Under the pieces are notes generated by a model. It saw only the letters and a program-made list of their open reading frames with translations. It did no database searches and was not told the DNA's origin. A stretch of 64,000 nt of DNA, from contig NZ_MLCQ01000019.1 of assembly GCF_001875725.1 (NCBI RefSeq), forward strand, positions 124,001 to 188,000, read 5' to 3'. Source of the DNA: Corynebacterium sp. NML140438 (lineage in GTDB: Bacteria; Actinomycetota; Actinomycetes; Mycobacteriales; Mycobacteriaceae). How positions within the stretch are numbered: the first letter of the stretch is position 1; each line of letters begins with the position of its first letter. Positions 1 through 8,520 of the stretch are shown one piece after another. The translations under genes were made by a program, and so were the position numbers.

Positions 1-998
1 TCGCGCTCACACTCAAGTTGCGCAGCCACAGGCTGCAGGGTATCCACCAACGTGACGAGCTCGTCGCGGAGCCAGCGTTCGTCGGTGTCGCGGCTGGTGA
101 TCACTAATGCGTCGAGGCCGTAGCGGGCCCCGCGCCACTTGTTTTCGGCGACGTGCCAGGGCTGGAGCGTGGGGAGGGCTTCGTCGGCGTCGAGAAGTTG
201 GTCGTAGTAGACGACCAAGCAGTGAGTGAGCGCGACGACCGCGGCGAGTTCGCGAAGGTTGGAGGTGGCGTCGCTGATGCGGACTTCGATGGTGCCCCAT
301 TTGGCGGCGGGGCGGACGTCGAAGTGCATGGAACCGGTGTGGTTGATGACGCCGGAGGTGCGCTGATCGTCCATGAATTGGACCCATTCGGCCCAGCTTT
401 GAAACTGGTACGGCATCCCGGCGGTGGGAAGCTGCTGGTAGAGCATGGTGCGGTTGGAGGCGTACCCCGTGTCGAGCCCGTCCCAGCCCGGACTCGAGGC
501 GGAGATGGCCAGCAGGTGCGGGTAGTGCGTCATCACCGCGTTGATGATTGGCCAGACGCGGTCTTCGTGGCTGATACCGACGTGGCAGTGGATGCCCCAC
601 AGCAGCATTTGCTGGCCCCAGTATTGGGTGCGGTTGATCATTTCCTTGTAGGAAATTTTGGGGCTGAGGGTTTGCTCGCGGAAGTCGGAAAATGGGTGGC
701 CGCCGCTGGCCCACAGGTCGAGGTCGCGGGCGTCGGCTTCGGCGCGCACGACGGCCAGGCTCTCCGCCAGCTTATCGACGGCCTCCTTTGTATTCTTACA
801 CACCGGCGTAACCAGCTCGACCGTGTTTTGGAGGAATTCCCGCTCGAGGTGGACGTTGGGGTTGGTGGCGGAGATGGCGTCGATAATTTCGGGGGCGCGG
901 GGTACCAGGTCCCGCGTCTCCTTATCAACGACGCAGATCTCCCACTCCACTCCCAGTGTCGGCTCGGGGGAACGGGCGAACTCGCGGTATGGATCCAT
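1..998 (-). CDS. Glutamate-cysteine ligase family protein (YbdK/GCS2 type), 3' end outside window
   Basis: About 332 codons are visible from an ATG at 998, and the frame runs open off the left edge, so the C-terminus is missing. The start reads [13 protein letters not shown] and is followed by [10 protein letters not shown], the Glu-rich metal/ATP-site strand that opens the GCS2 family. Further in come [21 protein letters not shown] and [12 protein letters not shown], all typical of carboxylate-amine ligases of the YbdK group. Family members of about 370-380 aa are expected to form a gamma-glutamyl amide or peptide bond with ATP. In Corynebacterium the physiological substrate is not certain, because mycothiol rather than glutathione is the main thiol. 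The gene is followed on the same strand by nothing visible, and the LytR_C gene lies just upstream. The family call is firm and the substrate is not. Confidence 0.85.
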   Translation of the reverse strand, partial: MDPYREFARSPEPTLGVEWEICVVDKETRDLVPRAPEIIDAISATNPNVHLEREFLQNTVELVTPVCKNTKEAVDKLAESLAVVRAEADARDLDLWASGGHPFSDFREQTLSPKISYKEMINRTQYWGQQMLLWGIHCHVGISHEDRVWPIINAVMTHYPHLLAISASSPGWDGLDTGYASNRTMLYQQLPTAGMPYQFQSWAEWVQFMDDQRTSGVINHTGSMHFDVRPAAKWGTIEVRISDATSNLRELAAVVALTHCLVVYYDQLLDADEALPTLQPWHVAENKWRGARYGLDALVITSRDTDERWLRDELVTLVDTLQPVAAQLECER

Positions 999-1040
999 AG
1001 GTAGCCAGTCTAAACGTCACGCGCGAGCCTCGCGGGGGTT

Positions 1041-1760
1041 TTATTCTCCCGCAAGGACGACAGTGATCGCCTCCGGCTTCTCGACGGCCTCCCTCGGCAA
1101 ACTCGTATTCGCCGGCACATCCGTCGTCGCCCGAGGCGTACCTCCGATGCGCTGCGCCAACTCTGCAGCGATGGCGTCCGCGCCCGGGGTGTTCGGGTTG
1201 AAGAACACGAAGGTTTGCGGGAACGCGCCGTAGGTCTGCTCCGGCATGTTCATGACGGCGGCGTCGTTGGAACGGTTCGCCACGTTGTACTGGGTGGCGA
1301 GGTCGCCGGCGGTGCGGTTGGCCAGGTCCGGGACGCCCGAGTTGTTGTAGACGTACACCTGCGCCTGCTCACGTGCCAGGCCGCCCGGGGCGGGGGCTGA
1401 CTGTTCCTGCTCGGCTGGCTTGGTGGCTGGAGCTGGCTGTTGCTCGGTGGCCTGGGTTTCTTCCGGCTTCGCCTGCTCGGATGGGCTCGCCGGGACGGTG
1501 ATCGCCGTTGTCGCCTGGGTGGCCTGGGCGGTCGTGGCTTCGGTGGTGCCTGGCGCGGCTGCGTCCTGACCGTCGCCCTTGTTCATGGCGTAGATACCCC
1601 ACAGCAAAAGAAGGGCTGCGACGGCCAGCAGGATCATCGCGACGCCCCGCTTCGGGAACGCCGCCGCCGGCGCCGCTGCCTCCTCGTAGTCGTCCTCGTC
1701 GGCGCGGCGGTGGGCGCCCTGGTACTCGTTCTCAGGATTCACATTAGTCACATGCGCCAC
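1041..1760 (-). CDS. Membrane-anchored LytR_C domain protein
   Basis: This is a 239-residue protein with a cytoplasmic acidic N-terminus (about 1-35) and one transmembrane segment (VAMILLAVAALLLLWGIYAM, about residues 39-60). A low-complexity Ala/Thr/Pro/Glu/Gln linker follows (about 65-125). The C-terminal LytR_C domain starts at VYVYNNSGVPDLANRTAGDL and ends near RIGGTPRATTD. LytR_C domains occur at the C-terminus of LCP (LytR-CpsA-Psr) proteins and as stand-alone envelope proteins; their role is not settled. The gene order LytR_C, DUF3263, def, Rv0428c-like, xth matches Rv0431 to Rv0427c of M. tuberculosis, which supports orthology with Rv0431. The start used is a GTG at 1760 without a clear ribosome-binding site; an in-frame GTG four codons in is an alternative. 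Confidence 0.85.
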   Translation of the reverse strand: MAHVTNVNPENEYQGAHRRADEDDYEEAAAPAAAFPKRGVAMILLAVAALLLLWGIYAMNKGDGQDAAAPGTTEATTAQATQATTAITVPASPSEQAKPEETQATEQQPAPATKPAEQEQSAPAPGGLAREQAQVYVYNNSGVPDLANRTAGDLATQYNVANRSNDAAVMNMPEQTYGAFPQTFVFFNPNTPGADAIAAELAQRIGGTPRATTDVPANTSLPREAVEKPEAITVVLAGE

Positions 1761-1860
1761 TCTAAACGTTTTTACAGACGTTTACATCTTCCCACGCGCA
1801 CCACATCCCTGGTTTCACACTAGGGTCGACAACCGAATTTGGTACTACTGAGCTTAGCGC

Positions 1861-1951
1861 AGTGACAAATCACGCAGCTAGAGAAAACTAGCCCATTTCT
1901 GACCAGCGGGCATGAATGGCTAGCCCAATAGGAGGTGCGTCTTTTGTCACT
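1861..1951. repeat. Palindromic intergenic element, copy 1 (TIR AGTGACAAAAGACGCA)
   Basis: A 91-bp element starts AGTGACAAATCACGCA and ends TGCGTCTTTTGTCACT, so its ends are imperfect inverted repeats. The centre contains CTAGCCCATTTCTGACCAGC, also found in copies 4 and 5. It lies between the LytR_C gene and the DUF3263/def genes. It has no coding capacity, and a miniature inverted-repeat element or a structured RNA/DNA element are both possible. Confidence 0.85.
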
Positions 1952-1964
1952 CGACCCAGCTGGG

Positions 1965-2310
1965 GTGACACCAAATTCCCTGCCACAGTCCTTGCGACCT
2001 GGGGAAACGCCACGGCGCCATACTGGGAAAACAACGAATGTGGTGCCCCTTGCGGTCGGCGGGGAACTTTTTCAGCCGGGGTGGCCGACGACCTGGGAAA
2101 ACGGGTGCGTTGGTCGACGAGAACCGGCCTCAAACCCAAAGTAGTTCCCGGGCCGGGGAACTATCTCAACGAGAGGGCGAGACGAACTGGGGAAACGTGT
2201 ATTGAGGGTCGTCGAAGCCTCCGAAAACGCAAAATGGTTCCCGGGCCGGGGAACTTTTTCAGCCGGGGTGGTCCGCGACCTGGGGAAACGAAACCGTTGG
2301 CCAAACGGGC
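1965..2310. repeat. Intergenic GC-rich repeat block (family B, TTCCCGGGCCGGGGAA core)
   Basis: Non-coding stretch downstream of the DUF3263 gene. The core GTTCCCGGGCCGGGGAAC is present in full at about 2143-2160 and 2245-2262, and in partial form at about 2067. A longer segment, GGGGAACTTTTTCAGCCGGG followed by a CGACCTGGG-AAACG tail, occurs twice (about 2069-2106 and 2256-2288). The phrase CGACCTGGGGAAACG recurs several times. The same motifs in inverted orientation occur at about 28798-28900. The open frames across this block are repeat-derived and show no protein-like features. Confidence 0.7.
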
Positions 2311-2317
2311 GGCCAGC

Positions 2318-2533
2318 TCACCGGTCGCGGAGGCGCTGCAGGCGGCGTACGAGTTGGGGGAATTCGGAGAGGGCGGAGGGGTCGTCGAGAAGGAGGTTGA
2401 GTTTTTGGTAGTAGCGAACCGGTGTGAGCCCGAGCTGCGTGGTGATGGCTTCTTCTTTGGCGCCGATGGCGCGCGGGGCGTGGGCCTCGAAGGTGAGGAT
2501 GGCGCGGTCCGAATCTGAAAGCTGCTCAGGCAT
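2318..2533 (-). CDS. DUF3263 family protein
   Basis: This 71-residue protein starts at the ATG giving [20 protein letters not shown]. It has the helical DUF3263 pattern ending in [16 protein letters not shown] and [11 protein letters not shown]. Actinobacterial DUF3263 proteins are 70-110 aa and of unknown function; the sequence suggests a small helix-turn-helix-like bundle. It is divergent from def with only 16 bp between the start codons. Upstream in-frame starts would overlap def, so the MPEQ start is preferred. This corresponds to Rv0430 in the conserved Rv0427c-Rv0431 gene order. Confidence 0.8.
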   Translation of the reverse strand: MPEQLSDSDRAILTFEAHAPRAIGAKEEAITTQLGLTPVRYYQKLNLLLDDPSALSEFPQLVRRLQRLRDR

Positions 2534-2549
2534 GCCTATTATGGTAGCC

Positions 2550-3122
2550 ATGACCATTCGACCGATCGTTATTTATGGCGACCCTGTCCTGCACAACCCG
2601 ACGAAGCCGGTGGAACAGCCGGTCGAGGAGCTGCAGGAACTCATTGCGGACATGCACGAAACCATGGATGCCGCGAACGGCGTGGGCCTGGCTGCGAACC
2701 AGATTGGTGTGCCGTTGCGCCTGTTCGTGTACCACTGCCCGGACGGCGACACGATGCGCCGCGGCACCGTGATCAATCCGGTGCTGGAGACGAGCGAGAT
2801 CCCGAAGACCATGCCTCGCGATGACGGCGAGGACGACGAAGGCTGCCTGTCCGTTCCCGGCGAGGGCTTCCCCACCGGGCGTGCGGACTGGGCGAAGGTC
2901 ACGGGTTTGGATGAGCACGGCAACGAGATTGAGATTGAGGGCACTGGGTTCTTCGCGCGTTGCCTGCAGCATGAGGTCGGCCACTTGGACGGCTTCGTGT
3001 ACACGGACGTGCTGACCGGCCGCTATAAGCGGGAGGCGAAGCGCGCGATTAAGGCGAATGGGTGGACGGAGCCGGGCAACACGTGGCTGCCGGGCACGGA
3101 CGAAGACCCGTTCGGACACTAA
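2550..3122 (+). CDS. def: Peptide deformylase
   Basis: This 190-residue cytoplasmic metalloenzyme removes the formyl group from the initiator methionine of nascent proteins. All three signature motifs are present: [11 protein letters not shown] (motif 1, about residues 45-55), EGCLSVPG (motif 2, with the metal-binding Cys) and QHEVGHLDG (motif 3, two His and the catalytic Glu). The start is the ATG giving [15 protein letters not shown], which is the usual beginning of the family. A longer frame begins upstream at 2424 but would run through the divergent DUF3263 gene. The C-terminal extension after motif 3 ([20 protein letters not shown]) is typical of actinobacterial type enzymes. The gene leads a plus-strand run with the Rv0428c-like gene, xth and cls. 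Confidence 0.97.
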   Translation: MTIRPIVIYGDPVLHNPTKPVEQPVEELQELIADMHETMDAANGVGLAANQIGVPLRLFVYHCPDGDTMRRGTVINPVLETSEIPKTMPRDDGEDDEGCLSVPGEGFPTGRADWAKVTGLDEHGNEIEIEGTGFFARCLQHEVGHLDGFVYTDVLTGRYKREAKRAIKANGWTEPGNTWLPGTDEDPFGH

Positions 3123-3140
3123 GGCACCAAAAGACGCAAG

Positions 3141-3668
3141 ATGTTTCGCCAGGAAGCGCCCGCTGTTGGGGGCCGGGTGACGGTCCGCTACCGCACGGAG
3201 TCCGGGGTCAATGAGGCGCTCGGGGAGGTCGTGGGCCTGGACCCGTTGCGGGTGCGCCGCCGCGATGGGCGCGAGGTGACCATCACGGAGCCGGTGGCGG
3301 TGCGTTCGTTGGCGCCGAGAACGGTTCGGAATTCGGAGATTCGTCGAAAAGAGGTGGAGCTCGCGGAGGCGAACCCGGCGCCGGTGCAGGAGTGGGTTGA
3401 GGGGTGGCTGGCCCGTGCGGGCGCCGCTGACCCGCGGGAGAATACGGCGGTGCCGTTGGGCCCGTCGGCAGCACTCGCGCCGCTGCCACTCACCGAGCTC
3501 AAGGAGTTTTACGACGCCCACTCGCTGCCCGTGCGCCTGTTGGTGCCGGAGCGCATCGGTAAGGCGGCGGAGAAGCACGCGGCGCGACATCCGGACATGT
3601 GGGAGGTCGGCCCGGAGGAGATCGTGGGCGATGACCACCATCGGCGGCGTGTCCTGCGTCTGCGCTAG
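3141..3668 (+). CDS. Rv0428c-like protein lacking most of its GNAT acetyltransferase domain
   Basis: 175 residues. The N-terminal part (about 10-60, GGRVTVRYRTESG to VAVRSLAPRTV) reads as the small SH3-like barrel found at the start of Rv0428c-type proteins. The following part (VQEWVEGWLARAGAADPRENTAVPLG and VRLLVPERIGKAAEKH) matches the first lobe of their acetyltransferase region. Family members are about 300 aa and continue into the acetyl-CoA-binding lobe. Here the frame stops at RRRVLRLR and xth starts 9 bp later, so there is no room for it. The protein may have lost catalysis and kept only the SH3-like module. Its position between def and xth is the conserved one. Family assignment is from memory of the sequence pattern and the synteny. 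Confidence 0.7.
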   Translation: MFRQEAPAVGGRVTVRYRTESGVNEALGEVVGLDPLRVRRRDGREVTITEPVAVRSLAPRTVRNSEIRRKEVELAEANPAPVQEWVEGWLARAGAADPRENTAVPLGPSAALAPLPLTELKEFYDAHSLPVRLLVPERIGKAAEKHAARHPDMWEVGPEEIVGDDHHRRRVLRLR

Positions 3669-3677
3669 GGTATTGGC

Positions 3678-4469
3678 ATGCGCATCGCCACTTGGAACGT
3701 GAATTCTGTACGTACGCGGGCGGAGCGGATCGCCGCTTTCCTCGACCGCAACGACGTTGATGTGTTGGCCATGCAGGAAACGAAGACGAAGGACGCCACC
3801 TTCCCCTACTCCACGTTTGAGGCGGCGGGCTACGACGTCGCGCACGTGGGCTACAACCAGTGGAACGGCGTGGCTATCGCGTCGCGGGTGGGTCTGGAGA
3901 ACGTGCGCACGCACTTTGAGCGCCAGCCCGCCTTTGCGAAGAAGGGCGAGCCGGTTGTGGAGGCCCGGGCGGTCGGGGCGAGCTGTGGGGGCGTCGATAT
4001 CTGGAGTTTGTACGTGCCGAACGGTCGCGCAATCGGCGACCCGCACTACAACTACAAGCTGGAGTTCCTCTACTCCCTGCGCGAGACCGTGGACCCGCAG
4101 GCGTTGCAGCTGTTCACCGGCGATTTCAACATCGCGCCGCGCGATGAGGACGTGTGGGACATCGCCTGGTTCGAGGGCAAAACGCACGTCACGGAGCCGG
4201 AGCGCGCAGCGTTCCAGATGCTGCTGGAGGCCGGTCTGGAGGAGATCCGACACGCGGACCCGTACTCGTTCTGGGACTACAAGTCCATGCGCTTCCCGAA
4301 GAACGAAGGCATGCTCATCGACTTCCACTTAGCGACGCCCCCTCTCGCCCACCGCCTGCAGCAGGCCTGGGTGGACGTGACGGAACGCGACGGCAAGGGC
4401 GCATCGGATCATGCGCCCGTCATCGCTGATTACGACACCACCGACATCGCACTCGACCAGGTACGGTAG
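3678..4469 (+). CDS. xth: Exodeoxyribonuclease III / AP endonuclease
   Basis: 263 residues, the normal length for ExoIII. It is a DNA-repair enzyme that cuts 5' of abasic sites and degrades 3' ends in a metal-dependent reaction. The sequence begins MRIATWNVNSVRTR and continues to MQETKTKD (metal-binding Glu). It has YVPNGRAIGDPHYNYKLEF, FTGDFNIAPRDEDVWD (catalytic Asp and Asn) and the terminal SDHAPVIADY (catalytic Asp-His). The start ATG is 9 bp after the preceding stop, and cls starts 2 bp after its stop, which suggests one transcript with def. Confidence 0.96.
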   Translation: MRIATWNVNSVRTRAERIAAFLDRNDVDVLAMQETKTKDATFPYSTFEAAGYDVAHVGYNQWNGVAIASRVGLENVRTHFERQPAFAKKGEPVVEARAVGASCGGVDIWSLYVPNGRAIGDPHYNYKLEFLYSLRETVDPQALQLFTGDFNIAPRDEDVWDIAWFEGKTHVTEPERAAFQMLLEAGLEEIRHADPYSFWDYKSMRFPKNEGMLIDFHLATPPLAHRLQQAWVDVTERDGKGASDHAPVIADYDTTDIALDQVR

Positions 4470-4471
4470 CC

Positions 4472-5956
4472 ATGTTGTCCCTGTTCAGTGGCCTCTCCCT
4501 GTGGCAGCTCATCGCCATGGGCATCGACTACGCCATCAAGTTCGTCATGATCGGCGTGGTGCCGTCGAACCGCAAGCCGTCGAGCGCGAACGCTTGGCTG
4601 CTGCTCATTCTGTTGCTCCCATTTGTGGGCCTGCCGTTGTACTTGCTGATGGGGTCCAAGTACGTCTCGCAGCGGCGCCACCGCATCCAGAAGGAAGCGC
4701 GCACCGTCCTCAACGACGTCTACTCCGACATCCCCGACATCCCCGCCACCGAGGAAACGGTGCCGGAGGTGACCTCGATGATCACGCTGAACCGCACCCT
4801 GACCGGCTTCCCCGCCGTACACGGCAGCGCGGTCGCCATGTGGGCGGATTACGAAAAGACGATGGTGCGGATCGCGGAGCTCGTCGATAAGGCGGAAGAC
4901 TACGTCGACATCGAGATCTACGCGGTGGCCTGGGACAACACTACCGCCGTCGTCTTCGAAGCCCTCGAGCGCGCTGTGGCCCGAGGCGTCCACGTCCGCC
5001 TCCTGTTCGACCACATCGGCTCCATGAAATACCCCGGCTTCCGAGCGCTGAAACGCCGACTGACCGACGCCGGCGTCCACTGGCACCTCATGCTTCCGCT
5101 GAGCCTGCTTAGGGGCCGATTCCGCCGCCCCGACCTGCGCAACCACCGCAAACTCATCATTATCGACGGCCACACCGCCATGATGGGCTCCATGAACCTC
5201 ATCGACCGCACCTACCTCACCCGCCAACACCGCGCCGCCGGACGCCAATGGGTCGACGCCTTCGTGGAGCTCCAAGGGCCCATCGTCACTTCCATCGAGG
5301 CGCTCTTCGCCGTGGACTGGTACTCCGAATCCGGCGAACCCATCGAGCTCACCGCCCCCTTGGACCTCGGCGCCGCCGCAAACGCGAACCTGGTCCAGCT
5401 CATCCCCTCGGGACCGGGCTACCAGGCCGAACCGAACCTGCGGATGTTTAACACCCTCATCCACCACGCCAAAGAACACCTCGTGCTCTGCTCCCCCTAC
5501 TTCGTCCCCGAGGACTCACTGCTCGCGGCCATCACGACCGCCTGCTACCGCGGCGTCCGCGTGGACCTGCTCGTCGGTGAAAAGGCGGACCAGTTCATGG
5601 TGCAGCACGCCCAATCCTCGTACTACCAACAACTTCTCGAAGCCGGCGTGCGCATCTGGGAGTTCCCAGCCCCCTACGTCCTGCACACCAAGTTCCTGCT
5701 CGTCGACCCCGCATCACAGGAGCCCGGCGCCGCCGTCGGCGTCCTCGGGTCCTCCAACATGGATATTCGTAGTTTCTCACTCAACTACGAAAGCTCACTC
5801 TTAATTTGCGACGGCCCCCTCCTCCGCAACCTCAACCAACTCGCAGACACGTACCTGTCGGTGACGCGGGAGCTCACGCTGGAGCGCTGGAACACGCGGC
5901 CGTGGTACCGCCGCTACATCGACAACGTGATGAAGCTGACCTCGGCGCTGCAATAG
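4472..5956 (+). CDS. cls: Cardiolipin synthase (PLD superfamily)
   Basis: 494-residue membrane enzyme that condenses two phosphatidylglycerol molecules to cardiolipin and glycerol. Two N-terminal transmembrane helices (about residues 5-27 and 40-60, LLLILLLPFVGLPLYLLMG) are followed by a phospholipase D fold. The first HKD motif is HRKLIIID at residue 225, followed by GSMN. The second is HTKFLLVD at residue 405, followed by GSSNMDIRSF. Both catalytic His-Lys-Asp sets are intact. It follows xth by 2 bp, so the two genes are probably co-transcribed. A copy of the palindromic element begins 9 bp after the stop codon. Confidence 0.95.
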   Translation: MLSLFSGLSLWQLIAMGIDYAIKFVMIGVVPSNRKPSSANAWLLLILLLPFVGLPLYLLMGSKYVSQRRHRIQKEARTVLNDVYSDIPDIPATEETVPEVTSMITLNRTLTGFPAVHGSAVAMWADYEKTMVRIAELVDKAEDYVDIEIYAVAWDNTTAVVFEALERAVARGVHVRLLFDHIGSMKYPGFRALKRRLTDAGVHWHLMLPLSLLRGRFRRPDLRNHRKLIIIDGHTAMMGSMNLIDRTYLTRQHRAAGRQWVDAFVELQGPIVTSIEALFAVDWYSESGEPIELTAPLDLGAAANANLVQLIPSGPGYQAEPNLRMFNTLIHHAKEHLVLCSPYFVPEDSLLAAITTACYRGVRVDLLVGEKADQFMVQHAQSSYYQQLLEAGVRIWEFPAPYVLHTKFLLVDPASQEPGAAVGVLGSSNMDIRSFSLNYESSLLICDGPLLRNLNQLADTYLSVTRELTLERWNTRPWYRRYIDNVMKLTSALQ

Positions 5957-5965
5957 TTCACTGGC

Positions 5966-6044
5966 AGTGACAAAGGACGCAATCCCCATCTGAAAACCCG
6001 GCAAAAGCCCAGGTCGCGCAAAATCGACTGCGTCTTTTGTCACT
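5966..6044. repeat. Palindromic intergenic element, copy 2
   Basis: A 79-bp element starts AGTGACAAAGGACGCA and ends TGCGTCTTTTGTCACT. It fills the gap between the converging cls and metalloprotease genes, starting 9 bp after cls and ending 16 bp before the metalloprotease stop codon. It is shorter in the centre than the other copies. In this position it could also act as a bidirectional transcription terminator, since the arms pair into a long stem. Confidence 0.85.
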
Positions 6045-6060
6045 CGAACCTTCCGGCGCC

Positions 6061-8517
6061 CTACATGTTCGCCATCACGGCGGCAGCCGCGCCGCCTAGA
6101 CCAATGAGGCCGAGCAGCACGCCGACGACAATCAGGATCGTGTTGCGGGTCTTCTCGTCGAGGCCCTTGTCGCCAGTGACTTTGGGGTCCTGCGTGGTTG
6201 GGGCCGCCGGTGCCGAGGTAGTTGTCGGCGCTGGTGCCTTGGAGGTCGGCGAGGGAGCTGGGGAAGTCGACGGGCGGGTGGGCTTCTTCAGTTCCTTGGT
6301 GTCGGCGACGTCGCGACGGTTGGCGTCCTGGTAGTTGCCGAGCTTACCTTGGGAGAGCAGCGCCGATGCGCGCTGCCCCAACACGGAGTCACCGAGCTGG
6401 TTGCTGACTTGGCGGAGTTCTTCTTCGGTGTAGTCGAGGAGGCTGATGTCGAAGAGTTCGCTGAAGACGACTTCGCCGGACTCGTTTTCGATCTGGATGA
6501 AGACCGGCACGTAGGAGCCGTAGAGGCGTTGGGTGTCCAGGATTGGGATCTGGATTTCCTTGCGGGACTGCGGCCCGGCTTCCTTGGCGTCGCCGATGCC
6601 CTTGACCTTCACTTTTTGGACGGGGGCGAGACGGGAGAGATCTTTGCCGTAGAAGGTTCGTACGGTGAATTCGTGGTCGTTGTATCCACGGTTGCCGATG
6701 GTGCCGACCACCTTATTGTCGGTGCGCACGGTGGCGATGCTGTTGACGTCGGCCATGTAGAAGTCGGCTTTGCCGTCGTTTTTGTGCGCGGCGGCGGCGT
6801 CGAGTTCGCGGGCATCGCGTTCGATGTCGTGCTTTTGCTCGGTGTCCTTGTCCTCGTTGTTGTCGGGGTCGACGGGTTTGACGGAGACGTCGCCGATGCC
6901 GCCGGCTTTGACGTTGAGGTTGTCCCATTCGGATGGGACGGTCCATTCACCGACGTAGCAGTCAGGGTCACCTGCACAGCCTGGGTGTGGCTCCTTTTGG
7001 ACGCCGCTCATTTCCTTATCGGTGTAGCTGAAAGTAACGAACTGGTAGGCGTAGTTCATTGGGCTTGGTCGGCCGTCGAGCCAGTCGCCGTACTTGGTCC
7101 ATTCGTAAACGGATTGACGTTTGCCGTCGACCCACAGCATGCCGTTGTGGTTGAGGCCAAGGTTATGGCCGAGTTCGTGCATGATGGTGTTGCGCACTTT
7201 ATCTTCGGCACCCATGCGCGCGTTTTTGGACACGTAGAAGCTGGTGCCGCCGATGAGGGCGCGGCCGGTAGCGTAGTTGACGGAGCCGTTGGCGGAAGGG
7301 GCGTCCATAAGGTCGCCGATGACGCCGGAGCGGAAAATACCTTCGCGCTCTTTGAGCAGCTCAACTGACGACGTGATCAGCTCCGACCCGGACGTTTCGG
7401 GCGAGTTGAAGTAGTGGTCCTTGTAGTCCAGTACTGGGCCGCCGCGGTATTCGTCGTCGCGGGCGTCGAAGTTCTTGGAGTAGCCTTTGCCTGCGTCGAT
7501 GTGCAGGTTGTAGCCGTGCTCGGCGAACTTTTTCACCATTTGGTCGAGGATGAGCCCTGATGGGCGGTACACGTTGGTGTTCATCTTCGAGCAGGCGTCG
7601 TAGCGGGCGAAGCCTTCGGGGTCTACGGCGAAGCGGGCTGCTTCTTGGCAGCCTTTGGTTTCCCATTCGGACTTCATCCAGTTCATCTGGAGGAAGATGT
7701 CCTTCTTGTTGGGGTCGGCGCCCCAGCGGTGCAACGGCATATCGACGCCGTTCACATTCGCACCCTGCATTTCCCAGATGTCGAGCAGGCCGTCGCCGTC
7801 CGAGTCCAAGGCGGCGAACTGGGTGGTGACCTTGAGATTCATTTCGGCGGTCAGTGTCGCACCAAGCTCAACGTTCTGGAGCCAGGTACCGCTGAGAACC
7901 TCACCACGCCCGGGGAGCGAAAGTGTTTCAGAGGCGTCCCACGCCGGGAGCTGGCCCGGTTCCTGGGCGGCGGCGAGCGCGGTCGCACCAGGGAAGGTGG
8001 CGTCCACGATGTAGGTGGACTTGTCCTCGCCGCGTAGACCGTCCCCGAACTGCGCGGCGCTCATGGTGCCCTTCAGCGGCTTGGCGTAGTTGTACATGCG
8101 GATCGCGAGCTCGCGGGCCTCATCGGCGTTGTTGGTCAGCTCGGTAACAACGTGGATTTCGTCGCCCTTGACCGTGAAGGTGCGCTTCATGGTGACCTTG
8201 CGCTGCGGGTCGGTGTGCTCGAGGACAGTCACGCCGTCCTCGGGGGACGTCTCAGTCGTGTTCTTCGCGATCGGGGCCACCACTCGGCCGCCGGCCCAAC
8301 CGATCACACCAAGCTGGCTCTCCAGCTTGCCCGCGATGGATTTCGGGTTCAGGTAGGTCAGTGTTGCCTCGTGGTAGCTCTTCCGGATGTGGACTTGGGT
8401 GAAGCTGGCGTCGCCAAGCGAGGTGGTTGGGGACGCTACGGCGGGCACCGCCGTCACTGCGCTCAGCCCGAGCGCGAGCGTCACAGCGCCTGCAATTGCC
8501 TTGTTGTGGAAACGCAC
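6061..8517 (-). CDS. Secreted, membrane-tethered metzincin-type metalloprotease (paralogue A)
   Basis: 818 residues starting at a GTG preceded by GGAGG at 6 bp. A signal peptide (1-29, ending AVASP) is followed by a beta-rich region, then a calcium-type loop DSDGDGLLDIWE at about 238. The zinc motif HELGHNLGLNH is at 447-457 and a probable Met-turn SPMNY has its Met at 487. HEXXHXXGXXH plus a Met-turn about 30 residues later is the metzincin signature, so an extracellular zinc endopeptidase is expected. The C-terminus has a Pro/Ser/Thr-rich stalk (about 745-785) and one transmembrane helix ending VMANM, with no LPXTG. It starts 3 bp after the stop of the YPDG surface-protein gene, so the two are one operon. 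Its paralogue at 20163-22619 has exactly the same length. The substrate is unknown; the partner surface protein is one candidate. Confidence 0.85.
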   Translation of the reverse strand: MRFHNKAIAGAVTLALGLSAVTAVPAVASPTTSLGDASFTQVHIRKSYHEATLTYLNPKSIAGKLESQLGVIGWAGGRVVAPIAKNTTETSPEDGVTVLEHTDPQRKVTMKRTFTVKGDEIHVVTELTNNADEARELAIRMYNYAKPLKGTMSAAQFGDGLRGEDKSTYIVDATFPGATALAAAQEPGQLPAWDASETLSLPGRGEVLSGTWLQNVELGATLTAEMNLKVTTQFAALDSDGDGLLDIWEMQGANVNGVDMPLHRWGADPNKKDIFLQMNWMKSEWETKGCQEAARFAVDPEGFARYDACSKMNTNVYRPSGLILDQMVKKFAEHGYNLHIDAGKGYSKNFDARDDEYRGGPVLDYKDHYFNSPETSGSELITSSVELLKEREGIFRSGVIGDLMDAPSANGSVNYATGRALIGGTSFYVSKNARMGAEDKVRNTIMHELGHNLGLNHNGMLWVDGKRQSVYEWTKYGDWLDGRPSPMNYAYQFVTFSYTDKEMSGVQKEPHPGCAGDPDCYVGEWTVPSEWDNLNVKAGGIGDVSVKPVDPDNNEDKDTEQKHDIERDARELDAAAAHKNDGKADFYMADVNSIATVRTDNKVVGTIGNRGYNDHEFTVRTFYGKDLSRLAPVQKVKVKGIGDAKEAGPQSRKEIQIPILDTQRLYGSYVPVFIQIENESGEVVFSELFDISLLDYTEEELRQVSNQLGDSVLGQRASALLSQGKLGNYQDANRRDVADTKELKKPTRPSTSPAPSPTSKAPAPTTTSAPAAPTTQDPKVTGDKGLDEKTRNTILIVVGVLLGLIGLGGAAAAVMANM

Positions 8518-8520
8518 CCT

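Noticed and set aside
1916..2518. Plus-strand frame of 200 codons across repeat family B
   Set aside because: It consists of translated repeats and the antisense of DUF3263; no protein-like features.
2526..4328. Minus-strand open frame of 600 codons
   Set aside because: It is antisense to def, the Rv0428c-like gene and xth, all of which carry clear family motifs.
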